This document shows, one piece after another, positions 1 to 14,720 of a DNA stretch of 64,000 nt. The notes beneath the pieces were generated by a model that was given only the letters and a program-made list of their open reading frames with translations, did not search any database and had not been told where the DNA came from. Position numbers and translations under genes: made by a program. The DNA comes from Paraburkholderia sp. CNPSo 3274 (GTDB lineage: Bacteria; Pseudomonadota; Gammaproteobacteria; Burkholderiales; Burkholderiaceae), in NCBI RefSeq assembly GCF_024206475.1, contig NZ_JAMBPR010000012.1, forward strand, positions 183,207 through 247,206. The letters run 5' to 3'. Each line of letters starts with the position of its first letter. Within the stretch, counting starts at the first letter, position 1.

Positions 1-312
1 ACGGGGATCGAGCGCGGCGGCAATGCGGAACTCCGCAAGTGCGGCGTCTCGTTCGCCGTTGGCTTCCCGTGCGCGCCCGAGATTGAACACGAAGTGTGCG
101 GATTGCGGCTCCAGCGAACGCGCACGCCGATAGCGCTGCGCCGCGCCGGCGAGATCGCCGAGTTCCATCAGCGCATTGCCGAGATTGTTGTGCGCGTTCG
201 CGAAGTCGGGGGCGTGGGCGTCGTCGATCCGGCCCGCGCGGTGACAAGCAAGACCGGCTTCGATCAGGGCAGCGACGTGGTCGGTGGAGAGGATGGCAGC
301 ATCGACAGTCAT
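1..312 (-). CDS. TPR-repeat protein, N-terminal part (runs off left edge)
   Basis: The minus strand is open from an ATG at 312 to the window edge and gives about 104 residues with clear tetratricopeptide signatures: a repeat around FANAHNNLGNALMELGDL, followed by a second helix pair with SAHFVFNLGRAREANGERD. Such repeats form protein-binding solenoids; in Burkholderia they often precede glycosyltransferase-type domains, but nothing here shows what follows. The first repeat looks short: helix A of one repeat (AGLACHRAGRIDDA) joins almost directly to the PDFANAHNNLG of the next, as if part of a 34-residue unit were missing. The protein may be intact in spite of this. Function unknown. It is divergent from purB. 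Confidence 0.7.
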   Translation of the reverse strand, partial: MTVDAAILSTDHVAALIEAGLACHRAGRIDDAHAPDFANAHNNLGNALMELGDLAGAAQRYRRARSLEPQSAHFVFNLGRAREANGERDAALAEFRIAAALDPR

Positions 313-480
313 GGCAGCAAATATTTGATTAAGCGCAAACTTTTGACGTGATCGCACTCTATATCCGTCTCAAAACGCCCGATCCCGGTAAGAGGCTGGC
401 GCGACTGAACGCCTCAGGGCGAGTGACGAGCCTCCGCTCAGCCGTTGCGGAGAGCGCCGGCCTCGGCCTCTGTCGGCAAG

Positions 481-490
481 GTGATAAAAT
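481..490 (+). promoter_or_regulatory. Extended -10 promoter candidate for purB
   Basis: TGATAAAAT at 482-490 fits an extended -10 element (TG-N-TAAAAT). No convincing -35 hexamer lies at 16-18 bp upstream. It would give a leader of about 80 nt before purB. Inferred by eye. Confidence 0.35.
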
Positions 491-554
491 CTGGGGTTCC
501 CGCCGTCTCGAATCTGACTGCAACCGACTGCCAACTGAGCCCAACTCAACGTAA

Positions 555-1964
<1,410 letters not shown>

Positions 1965-1984
1965 TCGCGACGCCGCAAGGCCAT

Positions 1985-2018
1985 AAAAAAAGCGCTCGAT
2001 GGAATCGAGCGCTTTTTC
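1985..2018. terminator. Bidirectional terminator between purB and gntK
   Basis: A perfect 10-bp stem (AGCGCTCGAT / ATCGAGCGCT, 1991-2000 and 2004-2013) with loop GGA has an A-run before it and a T-run after it, so it can end both purB and the convergent gluconate operon. Confidence 0.9.
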
Positions 2019-2060
2019 GTTTACCGCCGCACGATCGAGTGATCGTGCGTGGCCGCGAAA

Positions 2061-2570
2061 TCAGGAGGCCTGATTGCGGCGCGCTTCCATCTGCTTCATC
2101 ACCTCGTCGACGATCTGCTCGGGCGTGAGCTCGATGCTCACCTCGATCGCCTCATCGGCGCCCGGCTCTTCGAGCGTGTCGAGCTGGCTTTGCAGCAGCG
2201 ACGGGTCGAAGAAGTGGCCGGTACGCGACGCGAGGCGCTCGTGCAGCACTTCGAGCGAGCCCTTCAGGTAGACGAAGCACACGTCGCGATCGTTGCCGCG
2301 CAAGATGTCGCGATACGAGCGCTTGAGCGACGAGCAGGTGAACACGGCCGTTTCGTGGGCGCGCTGCTTCTCCTCGATCGCCGCGCGAATCGTACGCAGC
2401 CACGGCCAGCGGTCGTCGTCGGTGAGGGGAATGCCGTCGTGCATCTTCTTTTTGTTGGCTTCGCTGTGGAAGGCGTCGCCGTCGGTGAAGGTGCACTCGA
2501 GGCGCTCGGCGAGCAATTCGCCGATGCGTGTCTTGCCTGCGCCCGACACGCCCATCGCTATCAAAATCAT
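2061..2570 (-). CDS. gntK: Gluconokinase
   Basis: 169 residues, standard for the small GntK/thermoresistant gluconokinase family. It phosphorylates D-gluconate with ATP to 6-phosphogluconate, feeding the Entner-Doudoroff genes upstream. The P-loop GVSGAGKT is at residues 7-14, followed by family motifs DGDAFHSEANKKKMHDGIPLTDDDRWPWL and CSSLKRSYRDILR. A GGAG Shine-Dalgarno sits before the ATG. It is last in the edd-eda-gntP-gntK series, 79 bp after gntP. Confidence 0.96.
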   Translation of the reverse strand: MILIAMGVSGAGKTRIGELLAERLECTFTDGDAFHSEANKKKMHDGIPLTDDDRWPWLRTIRAAIEEKQRAHETAVFTCSSLKRSYRDILRGNDRDVCFVYLKGSLEVLHERLASRTGHFFDPSLLQSQLDTLEEPGADEAIEVSIELTPEQIVDEVMKQMEARRNQAS

Positions 2571-2649
2571 TGACTGCTCCTGTCGAACGGAGTTAGCGCT
2601 TTCGCGCTTACTCCGGTCCCATGCAACATGATTGCAACATAGTTGCGCG

Positions 2650-4011
2650 TTACACCACCGCTGCGAGGGCGAAGGTAAGCCCGAGGCCCAGCAGCGAAAT
2701 AATGGTCTCCAGCAATGACCATGTCTTGAACGTCTGAACGACGCTCATGCCGAAATACTCCTTGATCAGCCAGAATCCGCCGTCATTGACGTGCGAGAAG
2801 ATCAGCGAGCCCGAGCCCGTGGCGAGCACGAGCAGCTCCGGCTTCACGGTCATGGCGCTGGCCGATGCGATCGGCGCGACGATGCCGCAGGCCGTAGTCA
2901 TGGCGACCGTGGCGGAGCCCGTTGCGAGACGGATCAGCGCGGCGACGAGCCAGCCGAGCAACAGCGGCGACAGATGTTCGTTCTGCGCCAGTTCGACGAT
3001 CTGCTTCGACACGCCGCTGTCCATCAGCACGCGGCCAAAGCCGCCGCCCGCGCCCACGATCAGCGTGATGCCCGCGATCGGCGCGAGACAGTCGCCGCAG
3101 AACTTCTGGATCTGCTCGCGTGTAAAGCCGCGTTGCGCGCCGAAGGTCCAGAAGCTTACCAGCACGGCGATCAGCAGCGCGACGTCCGAGGTGCCGATAA
3201 AGTGCATCAGATTGTTCGGCAACGTCTTGGGTGCGAACACGAGATCGGCCCAGCTGCCGATCAGCATGAGGATCACGGGCAGCAGGATCGTGAAGAGCGT
3301 GACGCCGAAGCTCGGCAGCTCGCTATCGGGCTTGGGGTCGGCCTTGCTCACGAACTGCTCGGAAAGCGGATTGCTCTCCGGCAGCTTGATGTAGCGGTGA
3401 ATGAAGAGCGCGAAAAGCGGCCCGGCGATGATCGCCGTGGGCACGCCCACGATCAGGCCGTAAGCGATGGTCTTGCCGATGTCGGCGTGATACGCCTGTA
3501 CGGCGAGGAGCGCGGCCGGGTGCGGCGGAATGAGCCCGTGCACGACCGAAAGGCCTGCCACCATCGGCAGGCCGATCAGCAGCAGCGACTTGCCCGTGCG
3601 CTTGGCGACGTTGAACGCGATCGGTATGAGCAGCACGAAGCCGACTTCGAAGAACACCGGCAAGCCGACGATGATCGCGACGACCATCATGGCCCAGTGA
3701 ATGTTCTTCTCGCCGAACCAGCGAATGAGCGTCGTGGCGACGCGCTCGGCGCCACCCGACTCCGCCATCATCTTGCCGAGCATCGTGCCGAGGCCCACCA
3801 CGATGGCGATGTGGCCGAGCGTGTTGCCGTTGCCGGTCTCGAACGACTTGACGATCTGATCCATCGGCATGCCGACGGCGAGGCCGAGCAGCAGCGAAAC
3901 GATGATCAGGACGAGAAACGGATAAACCTTGAAGCGCGTGATCAGCAAGATCAGCGCGGCGATCGCGACGAGCGCGTAAATCAGCAGCATGCTGCCGTGG
4001 GCCACTCCCAT
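2650..4011 (-). CDS. Gluconate:H+ symporter, GntP family
   Basis: 453 residues with about a dozen hydrophobic segments from residue 8 to the C-terminus, the usual size of GntP/GntT/GntU permeases. It imports gluconate across the inner membrane. Family features seen: GLGTMLGKMMAESGGAERVA, the PVFFEVGFVLLIP segment and the GLIPPHPAAL motif. A good AGGAG site precedes the ATG. With gntK immediately downstream it forms an uptake-and-phosphorylation pair. I do not choose between gntT, gntU and gntP as a symbol. Confidence 0.94.
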   Translation of the reverse strand: MGVAHGSMLLIYALVAIAALILLITRFKVYPFLVLIIVSLLLGLAVGMPMDQIVKSFETGNGNTLGHIAIVVGLGTMLGKMMAESGGAERVATTLIRWFGEKNIHWAMMVVAIIVGLPVFFEVGFVLLIPIAFNVAKRTGKSLLLIGLPMVAGLSVVHGLIPPHPAALLAVQAYHADIGKTIAYGLIVGVPTAIIAGPLFALFIHRYIKLPESNPLSEQFVSKADPKPDSELPSFGVTLFTILLPVILMLIGSWADLVFAPKTLPNNLMHFIGTSDVALLIAVLVSFWTFGAQRGFTREQIQKFCGDCLAPIAGITLIVGAGGGFGRVLMDSGVSKQIVELAQNEHLSPLLLGWLVAALIRLATGSATVAMTTACGIVAPIASASAMTVKPELLVLATGSGSLIFSHVNDGGFWLIKEYFGMSVVQTFKTWSLLETIISLLGLGLTFALAAVV

Positions 4012-4304
4012 GAGGCTCCTCTCCAGGTAGTTGTTCGAAGTCCTTTTGCCCTGTGCGGCGACGGATGAGCGCAGCAGCGGCCCACGCGGGACAAAAGTTG
4101 TCGGCCGTCGCCGGGCCGGGGATTGTAGAGCTTATAACGACTTTTCGTGCAGCGTGCTTGAAAGACACGCGAGCCGCGCAAAGCGCGCGCCTGAAAGGCG
4201 CCGTTTGCGCGGCTCGTTGCACGCCCTTCGTACATGCGGGGCGCGGCATTCCGGTCTTCGTTGCGCCGCAGCATGCGGCGCGCGCGTCGAGCGCAAGCGC
4301 TCGA
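4012..4304 (-). promoter_or_regulatory. eda-gntP intergenic region with candidate promoter and operator
   Basis: No gene is visible in these 293 bp. On the minus strand a TACAAT -10 candidate lies at 4122-4127, with only a weak -35. Just downstream of the implied start is the inverted repeat GACAA-AAG-TTGTC (4090-4102), placed like a repressor site. This suggests that gntP-gntK can be transcribed apart from edd-eda. Inference only. Confidence 0.35.
4170..4216. repeat. Long perfect inverted repeat (stem-loop) after eda
   Basis: CGAGCCGCGCAAA at 4170-4182 pairs with TTTGCGCGGCTCG at 4204-4216: a 13-bp perfect stem with a 21-nt loop. It lies about 90 bp after the eda stop codon (minus strand). 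There is no following T-run, so it could be a processing or stability hairpin rather than an intrinsic terminator. Confidence 0.6.
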
Positions 4305-4946
4305 TTAGCGCACCGGGCGCGACAACTCGCTCGCGGCGTGCGCCAGGCGCGTGACTTCGTCCCAGTTCTGCGCGGCGATGGCCGCCTTCGGCGTGAGCCA
4401 CGAACCGCCCACGCATACCACGTTGGGCAGCGCGAGGAAGGTCGGCGCGGATTCGGCGCTGATCCCGCCCGTCGGGCAGAACTTGAGCGTCGGGAACGGG
4501 CCATGGAAGGCCTGCAGCATGTTCAGCCCGCCGGCCGGAACCGCCGGGAAGAACTTGACGATCTCGTAGCCCAGTTCCATCGCGACGATGATGTCGGTCG
4601 GCGTCATCACGCCCGGCAGGAGCGGCAGGCCCGCGTCGAGCGAAGCCTGATGGATCTCGCGCGTGAGGCCCGGCGAAACGCCGAACTGTGCGCCGGCCTT
4701 CTTCGCGAGCGCGCAGTGCTCGGGCTTCGTGATCGTGCCCACACCCACGACAATGTCCGGCGCGATCTTCGCGGCGCGCTCGATAGCTTCGAGGCCGGCC
4801 TTCGTGCGCAGCGTGATTTCGAGCACCTTCACGCCGCCCGCGTGGAGTGCGCGGGAAACGTGCTCGCCCTGCTCCGGCGTGTCGAAGGCGAGCACCGGGA
4901 TAACGGGACCCAGGCGAACGATGTCGGCGACTGTGCTATTTGCCAT
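4305..4946 (-). CDS. eda: 2-keto-3-deoxy-6-phosphogluconate (KDPG) aldolase
   Basis: 213 residues, normal for the family. It splits KDPG into pyruvate and glyceraldehyde-3-phosphate, the last Entner-Doudoroff step. The Schiff-base lysine is K131 in EIVKFFPA, the catalytic glutamate E43 is in LEITLRT, and the phosphate-binding loop is in FCPTGGIS. Its ATG lies 2 nt after the edd stop, with the AGGAG ribosome site inside the end of edd, so the two are certainly cotranscribed and probably coupled in translation. Confidence 0.96.
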   Translation of the reverse strand: MANSTVADIVRLGPVIPVLAFDTPEQGEHVSRALHAGGVKVLEITLRTKAGLEAIERAAKIAPDIVVGVGTITKPEHCALAKKAGAQFGVSPGLTREIHQASLDAGLPLLPGVMTPTDIIVAMELGYEIVKFFPAVPAGGLNMLQAFHGPFPTLKFCPTGGISAESAPTFLALPNVVCVGGSWLTPKAAIAAQNWDEVTRLAHAASELSRPVR

Positions 4947-4948
4947 GT

Positions 4949-6862
<1,914 letters not shown>

Positions 6863-6945
6863 CGAATCTCCTTCCTTCTTGTCACGGCGGGGACGCTCGG
6901 GGCCAGATTAGGCGCGCCTGGAGCGCACTAGACAGCGATGGCGCG

Positions 6946-6974
6946 ATGTTAGTAGAAAAACTACACGCCGACAA
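6946..6974 (-). promoter_or_regulatory. edd promoter with embedded HexR-like operator
   Basis: On the minus strand a -35 TTGTCG (6969-6974) and a -10 TAACAT (6946-6951) are separated by exactly 17 bp. The spacer holds AGTAGAAAAACTACA (6951-6965, plus-strand reading), which matches the reverse complement of the second site at 7083-7097 in 13 of 15 positions. A bound repressor here would block the promoter directly. Confidence 0.65.
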
Positions 6975-7082
6975 TCCCGGTAAGACCCTGGGAGCGCGAC
7001 GTTAAACGAACGCCTAGTCTCATTATTTACAGGCCTTGCGCGATGATTCGCGCAAGTACTGAAAAGAAGCAAACGGCGATTC

Positions 7083-7118
7083 TGTAGTTTTTGTACATAA
7101 CGTCCGATCCGTTATAGT
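7083..7118 (+). promoter_or_regulatory. hexR promoter with overlapping operator
   Basis: TGTA-GTTTTTG-TACA (7083-7097) is a perfect inverted repeat. Its right part overlaps a -35 candidate TTGTAC (7091-7096), followed after 16 bp by the -10 TATAGT (7113-7118). The layout suggests that the regulator represses its own gene. The motif resembles published HexR sites (TGTAnT...AnTACA type). Confidence 0.6.
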
Positions 7119-7151
7119 CCACGGATCTTTCAGCATAGTGCGAGTTTCCAG

Positions 7152-8009
7152 ATGCTGCTGTCCCAGGTGAAAGCCATGCGCGAGCAATTGCGCCCTTCGG
7201 AGCGCAAGCTCGCCGATTACGTGATTCAAGCGCCGCGCGAGGTGCTCGATCTTTCGATGACCGAGTTCGCCGAGCGCGCGGGCGTGAGCCAGCCGACCAT
7301 TGCGCGGTTCTGCCATGCGCTGGGGTTCTCGGGATTCCGGGAGTTCAAGATTCGCCTCGCGCAGGCCGTTGCCGCCGATCTGCCGACCGAGCATCCGGCC
7401 GTGTACCGCGACGTGAGACCGGATGAGCCGGTGCCGGGCGTCGCGGCCAAGGTGCTCGAGCGCACCATTGGCGCGCTCGTGCAGGTGCGCAACAACCTCT
7501 CCACGGACTCGCTCGCCGCGGCGATCGGCCTGCTCGCGCATGCGGCGCGTATCGAGTTCTATGGTGCGGGTGGCTCGGGCATCGCTGCGCAGGATATGCA
7601 GCACAAGTTCTTTCGGCTCGGCATGCCGAGCGTCGCGTATTCGGATCCCCATACGTTTCTGATGTCGGCGGCGCTGCTAGGCCCCGGCGATGTCGTGGTG
7701 GCGATCTCGAACACGGGCCGCACGCGCGACATCGTGGACGCCGCGCGCACGGCGCTCGATCGCGGCGCCAAGGTAATCGCGATCACGCATGGCACTTCGC
7801 CGCTCGCGCGCCTGGCGAGTGTAGGCCTGCACGCAAACGTCGATGAGGACACCGACGTCTTCTCTCCGATGACTTCGCGGACGTCGCATCTCGCTATCGG
7901 CGACATACTCGCGGTGGGTGTGGCGCTGCAGCGCGGTCCGGAGCTTGCGGAGAAACTCGCCGATGCGAAGGAGATCATCGCGCGAAGAAGACTGGACGAG
8001 AACGGTTGA
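7152..8009 (+). CDS. hexR: HexR-type transcriptional regulator (MurR/RpiR family)
   Basis: 285 residues. The N-terminal HTH_6 domain (about 1-77) contains LRPSERKLADYVI and the recognition region AGVSQPTIARFCHALGFSGFREFK. A C-terminal SIS sugar-phosphate-binding domain follows (about 120-255), with the loop VAISNTGRTRDIVDAA. In Pseudomonas and Shewanella HexR represses edd, zwf and gap genes and releases DNA on binding KDPG. Its divergent position to edd-eda and the paired operators support the same role here. The start codon has no strong Shine-Dalgarno. Confidence 0.88.
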   Translation: MLLSQVKAMREQLRPSERKLADYVIQAPREVLDLSMTEFAERAGVSQPTIARFCHALGFSGFREFKIRLAQAVAADLPTEHPAVYRDVRPDEPVPGVAAKVLERTIGALVQVRNNLSTDSLAAAIGLLAHAARIEFYGAGGSGIAAQDMQHKFFRLGMPSVAYSDPHTFLMSAALLGPGDVVVAISNTGRTRDIVDAARTALDRGAKVIAITHGTSPLARLASVGLHANVDEDTDVFSPMTSRTSHLAIGDILAVGVALQRGPELAEKLADAKEIIARRRLDENG

Positions 8010-8094
8010 GCCTCAGACACCCGAGGCGTAAAGTCGGGCGGCGCCAATGCCGCCCGTCAGGAAAGGCATGGGAGAGGACGAAGGATATCGCGCG

Positions 8095-8517
8095 TCAGAA
8101 AGGCTTGATGACGGCGAGCGCCACCGCAGCCAGCATGCCGAGCACGGGAAGCTCGTTGAACATGCGATACCACTTGTCGGAGCGGCGGTTTTCGCCGCGC
8201 TCGAAGGTCTTGAGCAAACGTCCGCAGTATGCGTGATAGCCGATGAGCAGCAGCACCACGCCCACTTTCGCGTGGATCCACCCTTGACCGCGCCCGATCC
8301 CCACCACGAGCCACAGCCACAGTCCGCACAGCAGCGCGGGCACGGCGATCATCGTCATGAAGCGGTAGAGCTTGCGCGCCATGATGAGCAGGCGCTTGAC
8401 GGCCGCGGGTTCGGTTTCCATCGCGAGATTCACGAAGATGCGCGGCAGGTAGAACAAGCCCGCGAACCATGAGGCGATCAGTACGATGTGAAACGTCTTG
8501 ACCCAGAGCATCGACAT
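8095..8517 (-). CDS. hemJ: HemJ/CopD-like protoporphyrinogen IX oxidase
   Basis: 140 residues with four hydrophobic helices, the size and layout of the HemJ family (formerly UPF0093/DUF2269-like, often annotated CopD). HemJ oxidises protoporphyrinogen IX to protoporphyrin IX in the inner membrane. The conserved family histidine (H10 in WVKTFHIVLIASWFAGLFYLPR) and the lysine in GWIHAKVG (K84) are both present. Starts at 8517 (MSML) and 8511 (MLWV) are both possible. It follows proA by 75 bp in the same direction. Confidence 0.82.
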   Translation of the reverse strand: MSMLWVKTFHIVLIASWFAGLFYLPRIFVNLAMETEPAAVKRLLIMARKLYRFMTMIAVPALLCGLWLWLVVGIGRGQGWIHAKVGVVLLLIGYHAYCGRLLKTFERGENRRSDKWYRMFNELPVLGMLAAVALAVIKPF

Positions 8518-8592
8518 TATTTTTTCTTCTTCGTGAGCGATTGTGCAACGAGGCGGCGCGCTACGCCGTGCTCCGCCTCGTGCGATGCGTGA

Positions 8593-9879
8593 CTATTGAC
8601 GGCCTTCGCCGTGCCCAAGCACCACGTACTTCAGCGAGGTCAGCCCTTCCAGGCCGACCGGGCCGCGCGCATGCAGCTTGTCGTTCGAAATGCCGATCTC
8701 CGCACCAAGACCGAACTCGAAGCCGTCGGCGAAGCGCGTCGAGGCGTTCACCATCACGCTCGCCGAGTCGACTTCGCGCAGGAAGCGCATGGCGCGGTCG
8801 TGGTCTTCGGTGACGATCGCATCGGTGTGGTGCGAGCCGTAGGCGTTGATGTGCTCGATCGCGTCGTCGAGCGTGTCGACCACCTTCACCGCCAGCACGG
8901 GCGCGAGGTACTCGGTACGCCAGTCCTCTTCGGTCGCATCCACCAGCGGATCCACGCCCGCGTCGGCGAGAATCGAGCGCGCCACAGCATCCACGCGCAG
9001 TTCCACTTCCTTCTCGCGATACAGGCGGCCAAGCGGCGGCAGCACGTCGTGCGCAATGCCGCGCGCCACGAGCAGTGTTTCCATCGTGTTGCAGGTGCCG
9101 TAGCGGTGCGTCTTGGCGTTGTCGCAAACGGTGAGCGCGCGGGCGAGATCGGCGCGGTCGTCCACGTACACATGGCAGATGCCGTCCAGGTGCTTGATCA
9201 TCGGCACGCGCGCTTCAGCTATCAGCCGCTCGATCAGGCTCTTGCCGCCGCGCGGCACGATCACGTCCACGTATTCCGTCATGGTGATGAGCTTGCCCAC
9301 CGCCGCGCGGTCGGCGGTCTCGACCACTTGCACCGCGTCCTGCGGCAATCCCGCTGCGGCCAGCCCTTCGCCAATCAGCTTCGCGAGCGCCGTATTGCAT
9401 TCGAGCGCCTCGGAGCCGCCGCGCAGAATCGTGGCGTTGCCCGACTTCAGGCACAACGCGGCCGCGTCGATCGTCACGTTCGGCCGCGACTCGTAGATGA
9501 TGCCGATCACGCCCAGCGGCACTCGCATCTGCCCCACCTGAATGCCGCTCGGCCGGAACTTGAGGTTGCTGATCTCGCCGATGGGGTCCGCCAGCGCGGC
9601 GACCTGGCGCAGGCCCTCGACCATGGTCTTGAGCGCCTTGTCCGAAAGCGTGAGGCGGTCGATGAACGCCGCGTCGTGACCCTTCTCCTTCGCGCGCGCG
9701 AGGTCGCGTGCGTTCGCATCCTTCAATTGCTGCGCGTCGCGCTCGATGGCTTGCGCCACCGCTTCGAGCGCCGCGTTCTTCGCGGCCGTCGAGGCCCGTG
9801 CCATCGCGCGCGAAGCTTTGCGCGCGCGGCGGCCGAGGTCGGTCATGTACTGGTCGATATCCATGGTGTCTTTCGTCAT
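8593..9879 (-). CDS. proA: Glutamate-5-semialdehyde dehydrogenase (gamma-glutamyl phosphate reductase)
   Basis: 428 residues, close to the usual 417-425. It reduces gamma-glutamyl phosphate with NADPH in proline synthesis. Visible motifs: [30 protein letters not shown] [14 protein letters not shown], and the catalytic-cysteine block [15 protein letters not shown]. The C-terminal [27 protein letters not shown] is diagnostic. The start is MTKDTMDI at 9879; MDIDQY at 9864 is an alternative. proB is not nearby. Confidence 0.96.
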   Translation of the reverse strand: MTKDTMDIDQYMTDLGRRARKASRAMARASTAAKNAALEAVAQAIERDAQQLKDANARDLARAKEKGHDAAFIDRLTLSDKALKTMVEGLRQVAALADPIGEISNLKFRPSGIQVGQMRVPLGVIGIIYESRPNVTIDAAALCLKSGNATILRGGSEALECNTALAKLIGEGLAAAGLPQDAVQVVETADRAAVGKLITMTEYVDVIVPRGGKSLIERLIAEARVPMIKHLDGICHVYVDDRADLARALTVCDNAKTHRYGTCNTMETLLVARGIAHDVLPPLGRLYREKEVELRVDAVARSILADAGVDPLVDATEEDWRTEYLAPVLAVKVVDTLDDAIEHINAYGSHHTDAIVTEDHDRAMRFLREVDSASVMVNASTRFADGFEFGLGAEIGISNDKLHARGPVGLEGLTSLKYVVLGHGEGRQ

Positions 9880-10061
9880 GCGGCGCGTGAGGCGCAGTCA
9901 GATGAGCGCCAAGCGCGGTTTGATTCAAAGCGGTTCAGCCCGATTTTAAGGCCAGCCGCCAAGGTTTGCTGAACGTGGCCGGGCGGCTCGGCATGTGCAC
10001 CGGCCGCGCAGCGGGCGTAAAGCAGGCGCCGAAGTGCCGGTTCAGGCAAGCGCGGAACGCT

Positions 10062-11264
10062 TCAGCCCGGTCGGCGCGACGGCCCTGCAGTGCGCGGTCG
10101 GGCCGCGGCCGCTGCGGCGGCTGCCGCCGCAGATGGGCTGCCTGATTGCGCGCGCCCTGGCGCCGCAGCACCACGCGCACCGGCGGCGGCGCGCGCCTGC
10201 GGTGCACCGTCACGAGGCGCGGCCACGGTCATGGCGAGTTCGAACAGGCCATCCCAGGCATCGGGCGGCAGCGCATTGCGCCAGTCGGCGCGCGATTGCC
10301 CCGAAAGCCCCTTTACCTGGCGGTCGAGGCGCGCCGCGAGCGCGAGACCGCGCTCAAGCGTCGCTTCGCTCAGGCGCGAGAGCGCCGGCCCGATGAGCCG
10401 CTCGCGCGGCCCCCACACGCGGTTCTCGCGCAGCAGCATGGCGAGCGGCTTGCCCGCCGCCACGCCGCGCTTGATGCGCAACAGCGTGCGAATTTCCTCG
10501 ACCACGGCCCACAGCACCAGCACCGAAGCCTCGCCTTCGCCCTGCAGCCCGTCGAGCATGCGCGCGAGGCGGCCAACATCGCCTGTGAGCATCGCTTCGT
10601 TGAGCTTGAATACGTCGTAGCGCGCGACGTTGAGCACGGCGTCGTGAATCTGCTCGAAGCTCAGCACGCCTTGCGGATAAAGCAAACCAAGCTTCTGAAT
10701 TTCCTGATGCGCCGCCAGCAGGTTGCCTTCGACACGCTCCGCCACGAATTGCAGCGCGCGCCGGCCGTCCTCGCCGGACGCAACACGCTGGCCTTGCAGC
10801 GCCAAACGCTGGCCGATCCAGTTCGGCAGCGCCGCGCGCTCGACGGGATCGACCTTCAACGCGACACCGCTTTCAGCCAGCGCCGTGAACCACGCAGACT
10901 TCTGCGTGGCGGCGTCGAGGCGCGGCAGCGTGACGAGCATCAGCACATCGGGATTCGAGGCAGCGGCGAGCGTCTTGAGCGCGTCCGCGCCTTCCTTGCC
11001 GGGCTTGCCCGACGGAATCCGCAACTCCACCAGTTGGCGATCGCCGAACAGCGACATCGACTGGCTCGCGCCGAGCAGCGAACTCCAGTCGAAGCCGCGC
11101 TCGACGGTGAACACCGAGCGGTCGGTAAAGCCCGCCGCGCGCGCCGCCACGCGGATGCGGTCGCACGCCTCCTGGGCAAGCAGGTGTTCGTCGCCGTAGA
11201 CGACGTACAGGCTGGCGAGGCCTCTGGCGAGGTGCGGTTCGAGTGCGTCGGGTCGCAGTTGCAT
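10062..11264 (-). CDS. holA: DNA polymerase III delta subunit
   Basis: Read from ATG at 11264 (MQLRPDALEPHL) this is 400 residues; an upstream extension in the same frame overlaps lptE and is not needed. Delta opens the beta clamp as part of the clamp loader. The N-terminal LYVVYGDEHLLAQEACDRIR, the LRIPSGKPGKEG strand and the C-terminal helices with SVLVLWAVVEEIRTLLRIK are family-like. E. coli HolA has 343 residues; here the last 50 or so residues are an Ala/Arg/Pro/Gly low-complexity tail with a run of alanines that is not part of the conserved fold. It lies 43 bp after lptE. Confidence 0.9.
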   Translation of the reverse strand: MQLRPDALEPHLARGLASLYVVYGDEHLLAQEACDRIRVAARAAGFTDRSVFTVERGFDWSSLLGASQSMSLFGDRQLVELRIPSGKPGKEGADALKTLAAASNPDVLMLVTLPRLDAATQKSAWFTALAESGVALKVDPVERAALPNWIGQRLALQGQRVASGEDGRRALQFVAERVEGNLLAAHQEIQKLGLLYPQGVLSFEQIHDAVLNVARYDVFKLNEAMLTGDVGRLARMLDGLQGEGEASVLVLWAVVEEIRTLLRIKRGVAAGKPLAMLLRENRVWGPRERLIGPALSRLSEATLERGLALAARLDRQVKGLSGQSRADWRNALPPDAWDGLFELAMTVAAPRDGAPQARAAAGARGAAAPGRAQSGSPSAAAAAAAAAARPRTAGPSRRPG

Positions 11265-11307
11265 GGCGCTCGGTCGAAGATCGCTCAGTAGATAGAAACA
11301 GCGCGCA

Positions 11308-11871
11308 TTACAGCGGCGGCGGCGGCAGCGGTGCGCGCGGCGCGACACCCGGCACGACCTGATCGGGCGTCGGGTTGATCGTTTTGAGCACGGCAAGGCG
11401 CCGCATGAGCTGGTCGACGGCGTCGTTCTGCATGTCGGTGAACAGCAGATCGGCTTCTTGCGTCTTGGCGGTCGCGAACTGATCGCTGTAGGTCAACGCG
11501 CGGTTCAGCGAAATCATGCTCGGCTGGATCAGGACGGTACCGTCTGGTCTCATCAGCACATAGTTCAGCGAGTAATTGACCTGATATTCCACGACTGCGC
11601 CGAGCGAATTGAGCGTGAGCGTGCTGAAGCTACGCCCTTCGGATACGCGCAGCACAGCGTCGGCATTGGCCACCGAGTCGACCACGACCGAATCGCTGCC
11701 GCCTTCGACCATACGCGAGAGGCGCCCGACGAGCGGCGGCGGCGCGCCGACGACGGCGAGGCGCTTGAAGGCGAAATCCTGCTCGCCGCGCAGCTGGAAT
11801 CCGCACGCCGAGAGGGCCAGCGCGCTGCCCGCCACGAGCGGGAACAACCTGAGAAACGATCTGCGAATCAC
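11308..11871 (-). CDS. lptE: LPS-assembly lipoprotein LptE
   Basis: 187 residues from a GTG start at 11871, chosen because GGGAG stands just upstream and because it gives a clean lipoprotein signal (VIRRSFLRLFPL...LALSAC) with the lipobox cysteine directly before GFQLRGE. LptE plugs the LptD barrel and helps place LPS in the outer leaflet of the outer membrane. GFQLRG, the central SLGAVVEYQVNYSLNYVL and the C-terminal DLLFTDMQNDAVDQLMRRL segments fit the family. It sits between leuS and holA, its usual position in proteobacteria. Confidence 0.93.
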   Translation of the reverse strand: MIRRSFLRLFPLVAGSALALSACGFQLRGEQDFAFKRLAVVGAPPPLVGRLSRMVEGGSDSVVVDSVANADAVLRVSEGRSFSTLTLNSLGAVVEYQVNYSLNYVLMRPDGTVLIQPSMISLNRALTYSDQFATAKTQEADLLFTDMQNDAVDQLMRRLAVLKTINPTPDQVVPGVAPRAPLPPPPL

Positions 11872-11972
11872 ATGGACTCCCTGGGTTCGCGACAGAGTCG
11901 CCGGTGTCGGCTGAGCGGCGCCGCGCGGTGCTTCGCGCACTTCGCCGCTCAACATGGCCTTGGTTTGCCTCG

Positions 11973-14669
<2,697 letters not shown>

Positions 14670-14720
14670 TTAAAGGAAACGTTGATTATACCGTTGACTG
14701 GCGCGCGCTCAGTGGCGTGC

